A stretch of DNA of 12,180 bases from contig DAOUQA010000051.1 in NCBI GenBank assembly GCA_030625905.1, forward strand, positions 1-12,180, written 5' to 3'. This document shows positions 1-5,710 of this stretch, piece by piece. The number at the start of each line of letters is the position of its first letter. Position 1 is the first letter of the stretch. The translations under genes and the position numbers were made by a program. The notes under the pieces are model-generated. The model saw nothing but the letters and a program-made list of their open reading frames with translations, made no database searches and had not been told where the DNA came from. The stretch comes from Kiritimatiellales bacterium (GTDB taxonomy: Bacteria; Verrucomicrobiota; Kiritimatiellia; Kiritimatiellales; Pontiellaceae).

Positions 1-2
1 AG

Positions 3-65
3 TGGTTACTTGGATTCGTTGTGGCTGTTTCTAGCCTCATTATTGGACTCAAATCTATGAATTGA
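3..65 (+). CDS. 3' end of an unidentified membrane protein gene (partial)
   Basis: An open frame enters from the left edge and stops at TGA 63-65. The 20 visible residues read WLLGFVVAVSSLIIGLKSMN. This is a hydrophobic stretch with a short positive tail, typical of a C-terminal transmembrane helix. The other two forward frames stop at 32-34 and 58-60. Too little is visible to name a family, and the stretch could be chance. If real, the gene ends just before the inverted-repeat element that the RIT entered, so the insertion did not break it. Confidence 0.4.
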   Translation, partial: WLLGFVVAVSSLIIGLKSMN

Positions 66-75
66 TTAAAATTAG

Positions 76-171
76 AAATAGGGGTCAGCCGATGAATCTT
101 AGAATCAAGGATGTTGTGAGAGAAAAATGAATAGGGGAGGATGGCGTTTTCTAAGATTCAGCGGCTGACCC
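76..171. repeat. Inverted-repeat (REP/MITE-like) element, right arm interrupted by the RIT element
   Basis: The left arm (76-102) begins AAATAGGGGTCAGCCG. Bases 82-102 pair with 151-171 with one mismatch (A at 92), separated by 48 bases. The outer six bases of the left arm (AAATAG) have no partner here. Their complement CTATTT is found at 3355-3360, directly after a second copy of CGGCTGACCC. The original element was therefore about 100 bp with 27-bp arms, and the RIT interrupts its right arm. No transposase is encoded inside, so it looks non-autonomous. Family membership cannot be decided from one copy. Confidence 0.75.
162..171. repeat. Left copy of 10-bp direct repeat flanking the RIT element
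   Basis: CGGCTGACCC abuts the left terminal repeat. An identical copy lies at 3345-3354, one base outside the right terminal repeat. It is either a target-site duplication or the shared crossover segment left at both junctions by tyrosine-recombinase strand exchange. Such recombinases usually leave shared 6-8 bp core sequences rather than staggered-cut duplications, so the second reading fits the family better. Confidence 0.7.
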
Positions 172-191
172 GAATGGCACTTTATGTTGCG
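172..191 (+). repeat. Left terminal inverted repeat of the RIT element
   Basis: The 20-base end GAATGGCACTTTATGTTGCG matches the complement of 3324-3343 at 19 of 20 positions (C178 against T in the other copy). It includes the stop codon of the third recombinase gene (182-184) and one copy of the 10-mer TTATGTTGCG. Confidence 0.85.
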
Positions 192-246
192 CAGGGCATT
201 GCCACCCCTGTGTTTCGGGTGGCACTTGCCGGTGTACGCAACATAA
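182..246. repeat. Left 65-bp terminal module bounded by TTATGTTGCG and CGCAACATAA
   Basis: The 10-mer TTATGTTGCG at 182-191 faces its complement at 237-246. The right end has a module of exactly the same length, 65 bp (3226-3290), with the same bounding 10-mers. In inverted orientation the two share the 14-base edge TGTACGCAACATAA and a CCCCTGT core, but differ elsewhere. These are the likely binding sites for the recombinases. This left module also encodes the last 20 residues of the third recombinase. Confidence 0.8.
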
Positions 247-1261
247 CACCGCGTGAAAGTTTGGTTAGGAACGCCATCAGTCCTGGTTGTTTCCACTGCG
301 CGGATTCTGCCGGGCCTTCTCTACCATCTTCTGGTGGGGGAACTTTTTCCAAGGCAGCTCGCTTGCGCTCGATGCTGACTTCCAGGTACTGGCTGGTTGT
401 GCGCAGATCCGCATGTCCCAACCATTCTTGCACGAGCACGATATCGGATCCGCTTTCGAGCAGATGCAGCGCGATGGTGTGGCGAAAGACGTGCGGGGTG
501 ATGCGCCGGCCTTGTAGCGAGGGGCAGTGGCATGCCGCCTCGGTAGCGAGTTTTTCAATGCGTCGCCAGATGCCGAACCGTGTCATGGGCTGGCCTTTGA
601 TACTGAGGAACAGATGTTCGGAATGGAGGCCTATTTGCTCGCGGTATTCGAGATAGTGAGTGAGCGCGGCGAGGGTTTCTTCCCGTAGCGGGATGACTCG
701 GGTTTTGTTGCCTTTACCGGTGAGCGTAACGGTTGCGGGGGTTTCGAAGCGCAGATCCCGGATGCGCAGATCGGCGAGTTCCTGGACGCGCCCGCCGCTT
801 TGGTACATCAGTTGCACGAGGGCTATGTCGCGGACCCCGAGCAATCGGCAGGGGTCGGGAACGGCGAGGATGGCACCGACTTCATCGAGCGTCATACTCG
901 GCGGAGGGGCGTGTTCGATTTTCTTCTGGCGGATGGCTTGAATGGTCTCATTGAGGTGCATGAGTTCGGGCGCATTGCCGGCGAGAAAGTGAAAGAAGGT
1001 TTTGATCGCGGCCAGTCGTTGGTTACGGGTGGCGGCCGTGTTCTGGCGGCTGCTTTCAAGGTCGTCAAGGAAGTCGATGACCAGCTCGCGGCTGAATTGG
1101 CCGATGTCCAGGTTTTCCGGCTGTTGAGCAAAGCGGGCGCAGGCGAAGTGGATGAGCAGTTTGATGCAGTCGCTGTAGCTGCCGATGGTGTTGGCGGACA
1201 GGCCGCGCTCGGCGGCGAGGTGGTTCTGGAAGAAGGTGGTGACGAGATGGCTGAAGGTCAT
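182..1261 (-). CDS. ritC: Third RIT tyrosine recombinase (RitC)
   Basis: This 359-residue integrase-family recombinase would cut and join DNA through a tyrosine. Residues 1-110 form the SAM-like core-binding domain (TFSHLVTTFFQNHLAAERGLSANT-type start). The catalytic domain follows, with R158 (GGRVQEL), K183 (TGKGNKTR), H257-x-x-R260 (HVFRH), H283 (LGH) and Y292 (SQYLEV). The start ATG at 1259-1261 overlaps the upstream TGA as ATGA, with GGAG eight bases before it inside the previous gene. Of the three RIT enzymes it looks most like XerC/D. Unusually, residues 340-359 are encoded by the element's 65-bp terminal module, and the TAA stop lies in the terminal repeat. This tail is thus constrained by DNA-site function and may have no enzymatic role. 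Confidence 0.93.
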   Translation of the reverse strand: MTFSHLVTTFFQNHLAAERGLSANTIGSYSDCIKLLIHFACARFAQQPENLDIGQFSRELVIDFLDDLESSRQNTAATRNQRLAAIKTFFHFLAGNAPELMHLNETIQAIRQKKIEHAPPPSMTLDEVGAILAVPDPCRLLGVRDIALVQLMYQSGGRVQELADLRIRDLRFETPATVTLTGKGNKTRVIPLREETLAALTHYLEYREQIGLHSEHLFLSIKGQPMTRFGIWRRIEKLATEAACHCPSLQGRRITPHVFRHTIALHLLESGSDIVLVQEWLGHADLRTTSQYLEVSIERKRAALEKVPPPEDGREGPAESAQWKQPGLMAFLTKLSRGVMLRTPASATRNTGVAMPCAT

Positions 1262-2226
1262 TGTTCGTTCTCCGGTTGGGGGTTGTTTGGATTGGGTAGG
1301 CGTGCGGCTGCGACGTGCAGTTCACCCGGTTCGATGTGCAGGTAGATCTGTGTGTTATGGATATTTACATGACCCATGGCCGTGGCGAGGACGGGGAGCA
1401 TGGTGTTGATGTCGCACCCTTCTTCGCGCCAGAGCGCAAGCCGGCGGCAGGCGTAGTTGTGGCGCAGGTCGTGCAGGCGCGGCGGGGGTTGGCCGCACAG
1501 TCCGCAGTCTCGGCACAGGTGGCGGAACCCTTTGTGGGCCTGGTCATAGCTCAGCGGCTTGTTGAAGGCTCCGATGAACAGGGGCGACGCTTTCGAGGTG
1601 CCGGCGTGATGGCTGCGGACGCCCAGATAGCGGGTCAGTGCCGAGCAGGTGGATGGGCTCATGGGCACGAAGCGTTGCTTGCCGAATTTTCCATGGACGA
1701 CATGCAGAACCGATCGCTGCCGGTCGATATCAGCCAGCGTCAGATGCAGTGCTTCGTTGATGCGCAGCCCGGTGCTGTAGAGCAGGCCGATGAGCATGTT
1801 GAGGCTTGGCGCGCGGATGCCGCCCGCTGGCCGGAGGAACTGCGCGGCGGCCATCAGGTCAGCGATTTGGCGGGGTTCGATTCGGTAGAACCGCACGGTG
1901 GGGGCATGGCGCGCAATAATGTCTGCGGGCAGGACCGCACTCTGCGGGAACCTCGCATGCAGGTAACGGCTGAACTCCCGTAACGAACTGATCCGACTCT
2001 GGCGTATGAAACCCTTCAGGTGCGCAGTGGTCTCGACATAGCGCCGCAACGAGGCAATCCTCAGTCCGGTGCCGGGATCCCCGGTGGCATCGTCGACTAA
2101 AAATCGGTCGAAATAGCTCAGTGTGCGCTCCTGACTGGTGTAGTCGTAGCCCTGCATGCGCTTGAAGGCGACAAACTGTTGCATCTGTTCCGCCAAAACG
2201 CTGTGGAAGCCGATTGTTTTTTTCAT
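1258..2226 (-). CDS. ritB: Second RIT tyrosine recombinase (RitB)
   Basis: This is a 322-residue tyrosine recombinase. An N-terminal DNA-binding region (about 1-110) precedes a catalytic domain with R155 (STGLRINEAL), K180 (HGKFGKQR), H252-x-x-R255 (LHDLRH), H286 (AMGH) and Y295 (TQIYLH). I chose the ATG at 2224-2226 over the upstream in-frame ATG at 2242-2244. GGGAGG lies six bases before it, and it forms an ATGA overlap with the ritA stop. The other junction, with ritC, has the same geometry. The 25-residue loop between the catalytic R/K and HxxR includes CRDCGLCG, a cysteine pattern that could bind metal, but this is speculative. Confidence 0.92.
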   Translation of the reverse strand: MKKTIGFHSVLAEQMQQFVAFKRMQGYDYTSQERTLSYFDRFLVDDATGDPGTGLRIASLRRYVETTAHLKGFIRQSRISSLREFSRYLHARFPQSAVLPADIIARHAPTVRFYRIEPRQIADLMAAAQFLRPAGGIRAPSLNMLIGLLYSTGLRINEALHLTLADIDRQRSVLHVVHGKFGKQRFVPMSPSTCSALTRYLGVRSHHAGTSKASPLFIGAFNKPLSYDQAHKGFRHLCRDCGLCGQPPPRLHDLRHNYACRRLALWREEGCDINTMLPVLATAMGHVNIHNTQIYLHIEPGELHVAAARLPNPNNPQPENEQ

Positions 2227-3164
2227 GCCACACCTCCCGGCCATGGCAAGGCGGCCTGTTGCAGCGTCTGCACGTCGGTCTTGGCATAGATCAGCGTGCT
2301 TGACGGATCGCGATGGCCCAGCATATCGACGACATCCTTGAAGGGAACTTTTCCGGTCATGCGCACCGCAAACGCATGGCGCAGGCCGTGCGTGCCGCGC
2401 GACACCCCGTCGGGTACCGGCACATTGGCGCGTAGCAACCGTCGGTGAATCATCTTCGACAGATGCGACGAGTCCGACAGAGCCGCCCCCGTGGTTGCGG
2501 TCAGGAAAATCTGGGGCAAAGACGATTCGGGGCGACCGTTAACGATATAGTCAGTCAGCCGATTGCCCGCTTTGGCCGTGAGATGCTGCTCGATCGGCCG
2601 CCCGCCCTTGGCGGCAGGAAAGTGGATTCGTTCGTTCTGCCAATCAAGATCCTCCAGACGCAAGCGGCGGACTTGGATGCCCCGCACCCCGTAGGTGCTG
2701 AGCAAGCAAATGATCGCCGCATCGCGTCGAGCAACCGGGTCGGAACGATCAATGCTCTCTTCCAGCGCGAGAATGCATGCTTCCGGCAATGCCTTGGGAA
2801 GGCCGGACATCCTGTATCGCCGCACCGTTGGAACCAGCGCCGATAGATCGTTCGCCATGAACTGCTCTTCATAGGCGAAACGAAGAAAGGCTCGAGCGGC
2901 ACTGTACATGTTCTGCCTCGAACCCGGACCGTATCGCATCGCGTAATCGATAAAAAAATGCCCGAGCGTTACGGGGTCGATTTTTAAAAACAGACCGGCG
3001 GCGGTCTCTGGCGGCCCGAGATAGTTGAACAAACGATCCACATACGCGAGTCGCACCTTGAGAGTATCCTCGCAAACATTCCGGATGGTCAGGTTGTAGT
3101 GGCGATACCGCTCGCGCAAGGCGGACAGCGTCAATATGGCAGGGTTCGCAACTGAATTCAGCAT
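2223..3164 (-). CDS. ritA: First RIT tyrosine recombinase (RitA)
   Basis: This 313-residue tyrosine recombinase is the first gene of the trio. The N-terminal core-binding domain spans about residues 1-120. The catalytic domain has R161 (TYGVRGIQVRRL), a candidate lysine at K186 (AAKGGR), H259-x-x-R262 (HGLRHAF), H284 (MLGHRD) and Y293 (TLIYAK). The frame is open back to a GTG at 3194. However, AAGGAG lies seven bases before the ATG at 3162-3164, so that start is preferred; the longer form would place the ribosome-binding site inside the coding region. Divergence from RitB and RitC is large, which fits three specialised subunits rather than recent duplication. Confidence 0.92.
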   Translation of the reverse strand: MLNSVANPAILTLSALRERYRHYNLTIRNVCEDTLKVRLAYVDRLFNYLGPPETAAGLFLKIDPVTLGHFFIDYAMRYGPGSRQNMYSAARAFLRFAYEEQFMANDLSALVPTVRRYRMSGLPKALPEACILALEESIDRSDPVARRDAAIICLLSTYGVRGIQVRRLRLEDLDWQNERIHFPAAKGGRPIEQHLTAKAGNRLTDYIVNGRPESSLPQIFLTATTGAALSDSSHLSKMIHRRLLRANVPVPDGVSRGTHGLRHAFAVRMTGKVPFKDVVDMLGHRDPSSTLIYAKTDVQTLQQAALPWPGGVA

Positions 3165-3181
3165 GATGCATCTCCTTTTTA

Positions 3182-3194
3182 GTGACGTTGTCAC
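3182..3194. promoter_or_regulatory. Short palindrome before ritA, possible operator
   Basis: GTGAC-GTT-GTCAC is a perfect 5-bp inverted repeat with a 3-base spacer. It lies just upstream of the ritA ribosome-binding site, in the leader between the terminal module and the gene. It could be a small hairpin in the mRNA or a protein-binding site controlling the operon. With 5-bp arms, chance is also possible. Confidence 0.3.
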
Positions 3195-3225
3195 GGTAAG
3201 GATGATGCACCGCTACGCAAAAGTA

Positions 3226-3290
3226 TTATGTTGCGTACATCGGGCAGTATGCCCCAGAAACAGGGGTTGAAGTGGCTCTACGCAACATAA
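3226..3290. repeat. Right 65-bp terminal module of the RIT element
   Basis: TTATGTTGCG (3226-3235) faces CGCAACATAA (3281-3290) with the same 55-base offset as at the left end. In inverted orientation it matches the left module at both edges and in the CCCCTGT core. It lies about 60 bases before the ritA start. Read on the minus strand it contains CATAAT, which could act as a -10 box. Recombinase binding here could then repress the operon, but that is inference. Confidence 0.8.
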
Positions 3291-3297
3291 TTGCGCG

Positions 3298-3333
3298 CGT
3301 AACATAAGGCCTTTTATGTTGCACGCAACATAA
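3298..3333. repeat. Extra recombinase-type half-sites at the right end of the RIT element
   Basis: Three further copies of the 10-mer are packed here: CGTAACATAA (3298-3307, one mismatch), TTATGTTGCA (3314-3323, one mismatch) and CGCAACATAA (3324-3333, exact). The last two form a palindrome with 9-bp perfect arms and a 2-base spacer. The left end lacks this extension, where the terminal repeat merges directly into the 65-bp module. The right end is therefore 43 bases longer and the element has asymmetric ends. Confidence 0.75.
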
Positions 3334-3343
3334 AGTACCATTC
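3324..3343 (-). repeat. Right terminal inverted repeat of the RIT element
   Basis: Its complement reads GAATGGTACTTTATGTTGCG, identical to 172-191 except for one base. One extra base (T3344) separates it from the right direct repeat. Confidence 0.85.
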
Positions 3344-3344
3344 T

Positions 3345-3360
3345 CGGCTGACCCCTATTT
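3345..3360. repeat. Right direct repeat and outer remnant of the interrupted inverted repeat
   Basis: CGGCTGACCC (3345-3354) duplicates 162-171, and CTATTT (3355-3360) pairs with AAATAG at 76-81. Joining 151-171 to 3355-3360 restores a 27-bp arm that complements 76-102 with a single mismatch. This marks the right-hand junction of the insertion. Confidence 0.75.
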
Positions 3361-3479
3361 ATTTACTATTCCAGCCGCGTTGCGCCTTGCGCGCGCTAAT
3401 TGGAGAAACGAACAAGGCCGGGGATGTACCCCTCGGATCTTGGCTCCCTCCCCTTTTCCTCGAGGAAGAGCCTCAAGCA

Positions 3480-4703
3480 TTAGGCTTTCCGAACGGGAAT
3501 CCGCTTCAGCTTCCCAACCTGCGGAAGCTTTCCAATGATCGGGGCCGCGTAATCGATGAAAGCCTGCGTGACGTTGTTGCCTGCCGCATTGATAAACTTT
3601 GCGGGCATGTGCTGCGTTTCCTTGGCGACACTCCGGATCGGTACGCGCTTGAACTCGACCGCATACTTCCTGCCCGGCTTGCGCTTGATGGCAATGCTGC
3701 CATCCCTGGCTCCGCCAATCGCCTCCTTGACGGCGGCGGCACCGACGCCGAACGCCTCCTTGGCATCGGTTTCGGAAACGCATCCGGCAAATGAGCGCTG
3801 AAGGTAGCCGAAGGTATCGGCTCGCACACGGGCAATGCTGGTCTTTCTCTTGATTTCCTGCGCAAGAATGTCCCCCAATGCACCGGTTCCGCTCAGCTGC
3901 ACATTGCCATGGGCATCGACCTCCTTGGCGGAAGCGCCCTTGGTGACGATCGGCGTGCCCTTGGCATCCACAATGCCTTCGGAAACGGAAATCACGCAAC
4001 GACCAAACTTTTTATGGACGGCCTTCACATCCTTGATAAAGCGGCTCATGGCAAACGGACGCTCCGGGAGGTAGACGAGGTGCGGCCCACCCGTTTCGTC
4101 TTGGCGGGCAAGGGCGGCGGCGGCCGTGAGGAAGCCGGCCTGGCGACCCATGACTACGTTGATCTTCACGCCGCCGAGCGCAATGTTGTCGAGGTCATCG
4201 CCCATGAAGGCCTGCGCGACAAACTTGCCGGCCGACCCAAAGCCGGGTGTATGGTCGTTCTGCCGCAGGTCGTTATCGATCGTTTTGCAGATGTGGAAAC
4301 AGTGCAACGGGTATTTCGCCTTTTTGGCTTCCTCGTTGAGGATGTGGGTGGTTTCGGCGGAGTCATTGCCACCGATATAAAAGAAATAGCGGACATTGTA
4401 TTTTTCCAGCACCCGGAAAATTGCGACACAGTCGGCCGGGGTCGGCTTGCGGCGGACGGAGCCGAGCGCCGAAGAAGGCGTGTTGGCGACCGCTTCGAGG
4501 GTGGTTTTCGACTCCTTCTTCAGGTCGATCAGGTTTTCGTCGAGAATGCCCTGTATGCCATGGAGTGCGCCGTAGATATTCTTGATTTCCTTGTTCTTCT
4601 TCGCCTCCAGTACCGCCCCGACCAGGCTCTGGTTGATCACGGCCGTCGGTCCGCCGCTCTGCGCGATGAGCATGTTCCCTTCAATCGTCTTTTTTGATGC
4701 CAT
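3480..4703 (-). CDS. pfp: Pyrophosphate-type 6-phosphofructokinase
   Basis: The predicted enzyme interconverts fructose 6-phosphate and fructose 1,6-bisphosphate in glycolysis, probably with pyrophosphate as phosphoryl donor. The 407 residues show an N-terminal donor-site loop (QSGGPTAVIN, 15-24), GGND (111-114), K140 in KTIDND (140-145) and MGRQAGFL (185-192). Aspartate at the second variable position of GGND and lysine before TIDND are the residues that mark PPi-dependent members; ATP enzymes have glycine at both. Asparagine replaces the usual first aspartate, as I recall for a bacterial PFP subgroup with GGNDS. The ATG at 4701-4703 is preceded by GGGAAGAGG. An upstream in-frame start to 4808 lacks family sequence and overlaps the rpsD promoter region. 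It diverges from rpsD. Confidence 0.92.
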   Translation of the reverse strand: MASKKTIEGNMLIAQSGGPTAVINQSLVGAVLEAKKNKEIKNIYGALHGIQGILDENLIDLKKESKTTLEAVANTPSSALGSVRRKPTPADCVAIFRVLEKYNVRYFFYIGGNDSAETTHILNEEAKKAKYPLHCFHICKTIDNDLRQNDHTPGFGSAGKFVAQAFMGDDLDNIALGGVKINVVMGRQAGFLTAAAALARQDETGGPHLVYLPERPFAMSRFIKDVKAVHKKFGRCVISVSEGIVDAKGTPIVTKGASAKEVDAHGNVQLSGTGALGDILAQEIKRKTSIARVRADTFGYLQRSFAGCVSETDAKEAFGVGAAAVKEAIGGARDGSIAIKRKPGRKYAVEFKRVPIRSVAKETQHMPAKFINAAGNNVTQAFIDYAAPIIGKLPQVGKLKRIPVRKA

Positions 4704-4740
4704 GGTTCCTCTTCCCTTTGGTTTGAAATGAACGGGAACC

Positions 4741-4769
4741 ATAATCGTTCGGCATCCTAAATCAAGCAA
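4741..4769 (-). promoter_or_regulatory. Candidate sigma70-type promoter for the phosphofructokinase gene
   Basis: On the minus strand TTGCTT (4764-4769) and GATTAT (4741-4746) are separated by 17 bases. This would start transcription about 30 bases before the ATG. The match is partial, and no experimental start is known. Confidence 0.35.
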
Positions 4770-4814
4770 ACCCTGCAAACGGATAATGGAGCCAATATTT
4801 GCGATCAAACGGGG

Positions 4815-4842
4815 TTGACTCGTTTGGGCGATTCTATATAAA
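4815..4842 (+). promoter_or_regulatory. Strong sigma70-type promoter for rpsD
   Basis: TTGACT (4815-4820) is followed after 16 bases by TATAAA (4837-4842), close to consensus at both boxes. It is about 210 bases before the rpsD start, so the transcript would carry a leader of about 200 nucleotides containing the hairpins at 4917-5015. A CAAACG/CGTTTG inverted repeat (4806-4811, 4821-4826) spans the -35 box and could be an operator. Confidence 0.6.
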
Positions 4843-4916
4843 TGCCCGCTTGTTTCCCGTAGAACGGAATCCCGACGGAAGGATCATCGCCAAAGGAACA
4901 AATACCGCATGGTGCG

Positions 4917-5015
4917 GGGCGAGCGCCCACTTGAAATACATGGGGCAGGTTTTCCAACCTGCCTGGGCAGACTGAAGAGTCTGCCCCACATGGAAGGGCG
5001 GCCGGTAGAACCGGC
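4917..5015 (+). promoter_or_regulatory. Hairpin-rich rpsD leader (possible autoregulatory RNA or dispersed repeat)
   Basis: Four hairpins lie in a row: GGGC/GCCC (4917-4928, 4-base loop); an 8-bp perfect stem GGCAGGTT/AACCTGCC with TTCC loop (4944-4963); a 9-bp perfect stem GGGCAGACT/AGTCTGCCC with GAAG loop (4965-4986); and a 6-bp stem GCCGGT/ACCGGC with AGA loop (5001-5015). ATGGGGCAG and CTGCCCCACAT at the outer edges of the middle pair allow an alternative long stem. S4 represses its own mRNA in several phyla, so a regulatory role is plausible. The same bases could instead be a dispersed intergenic repeat; one copy cannot tell. Confidence 0.55.
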
Positions 5016-5054
5016 TTAATTCAGAGGGATGCAAACGGGAACAGGAGAAATGAA

Positions 5055-5657
5055 ATGAAATATACTGGACCGAAAATCAAGAAGGCACGCCGTCTGGGCG
5101 TTGCCCTGTCGCCTAAATCCGAAAAATTCCTCGAACGCCGTCCGAATCCTCCGGGACAGCACGGCCCGAGCCGCCGCCGTGGAAAGCAGTCCGACTATGG
5201 CCGCCAGTTGACCGAAAAGCAGCGCCTGCGCCACCAGTACAACATGAGCGAAAAACAGCTTCGCGGCGTATTCGCCAAAGCCTCGCGCAAGCAGGGCAAC
5301 ACCGGTGAAGTAATGCTGCAAATGCTCGAAAGCCGCTTGGATGTCGTCGTCCTGCGTGCCGGCCTTTGCCGCTCAATCTACCAAGCCCGCCAGATGGTTT
5401 CCCACGCGCACTTCCGCGTGAACGGCAAGAAGGTCAACATTCCTTCCTATTCCGTGCGCATTGGCGACAAAATTACCGTCCGCGAAAAATCCAAGGAGCT
5501 CGACAGCTTCGTGCTCGCGCAACAGGTCGCCAAGACCCCCGAGTACATCACGGCGAACGACAAGGAGCTAACCGCCGAGCTCAACCGCATCCCTACCCGG
5601 GAAGAGGTTCCCGTGGTCTGCGAAATCTCGTCTGTGGTCGAATTCTACGCCCGCTAA
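5055..5657 (+). CDS. rpsD: Small-subunit ribosomal protein S4
   Basis: This 200-residue protein is a primary 16S rRNA-binding assembly protein of the 30S subunit. It begins MKYTGPKIKKARRLG, continues with PPGQHG (32-37) and the YGxQLxEKQRLRxxY block (48-62), and has an S4 RNA-binding domain at about 91-150 (MLESRLD, QARQMVSHAHFRVNGKKV). Length is normal for the family. The N-terminal zinc-binding cysteines of some S4 proteins are absent, making this the cysteine-free type. AGGAG lies seven bases before the ATG; an ATG five bases earlier reads into an immediate stop. It stands alone rather than in the rpsM-rpsK-rpsD-rpoA cluster, which fits separate regulation through the long leader. Confidence 0.97.
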   Translation: MKYTGPKIKKARRLGVALSPKSEKFLERRPNPPGQHGPSRRRGKQSDYGRQLTEKQRLRHQYNMSEKQLRGVFAKASRKQGNTGEVMLQMLESRLDVVVLRAGLCRSIYQARQMVSHAHFRVNGKKVNIPSYSVRIGDKITVREKSKELDSFVLAQQVAKTPEYITANDKELTAELNRIPTREEVPVVCEISSVVEFYAR

Positions 5658-5677
5658 CCGATCCCTTTTTGGATCCG

Positions 5678-5710
5678 AAAAACCGCTCCTTTTGGGGGCG
5701 GTTTCTTTTT
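5678..5710. terminator. Rho-independent terminator, probably bidirectional
   Basis: AAACCGCTCC (5680-5689) pairs with GGGGCGGTTT (5695-5704), one pair being a wobble, over a 5-base loop. CTTTTT follows on the plus strand, and on the minus strand the stem is followed by further T residues (the A run from 5678). It lies 20 bases after the rpsD stop and also directly follows the stop of the convergent small ORF, so it likely ends both transcripts. Confidence 0.85.

Larger units (their letters stand above)
172..3343 (-). mobile_element. Recombinase-in-trio (RIT) element, about 3.17 kb, apparently complete
   Basis: Three different tyrosine recombinase genes run in the same direction with ATGA overlaps and fill the whole element. 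The ends are a 20-bp terminal inverted repeat: GAATGGCACTTTATGTTGCG at 172-191 and its complement at 3324-3343, with one mismatch. This organisation is the published definition of RIT elements. All three enzymes keep R...HxxR...H...Y and none is frameshifted, so the element may still be active. No cargo gene is present. The insertion lies inside an older inverted repeat and between two host genes, so it disrupts no visible gene. Confidence 0.9.

Noticed and set aside
82..171. Inverted repeat as a transcription terminator for the upstream gene
   Set aside because: The arms are long but separated by 48 bases and are not followed by a T tract; the restored outer arm across the RIT shows it is a repeat element.
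1315..1983. Long plus-strand open frame inside ritB (and similar ones at 141-656, 800-1345)
   Set aside because: These are antisense frames over recombinases with intact catalytic motifs; the high GC content keeps them open by chance.
3182..3343. CRISPR-like or iteron array from the repeated 10-mer
   Set aside because: The copies alternate in orientation, are irregularly spaced and match the terminal repeats of the element, so they are recombinase-type sites; no cas or rep gene is present.
3456..3467. TTCCTCGAGGAA palindrome after the phosphofructokinase gene as a terminator
   Set aside because: A palindrome with no loop and no T tract downstream on the minus strand is not a convincing terminator; a role in a larger fold is possible but not supported.
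3909..4697. 262-codon plus-strand frame antisense to the phosphofructokinase gene
   Set aside because: The minus strand encodes a clear enzyme with all family motifs; the plus-strand translation shows no recognisable domain.
4834..5034. Minus-strand 66-residue reading frame in the rpsD leader
   Set aside because: It overlaps the promoter and hairpins on the opposite strand, has no ribosome-binding site and looks like translated repeat sequence.
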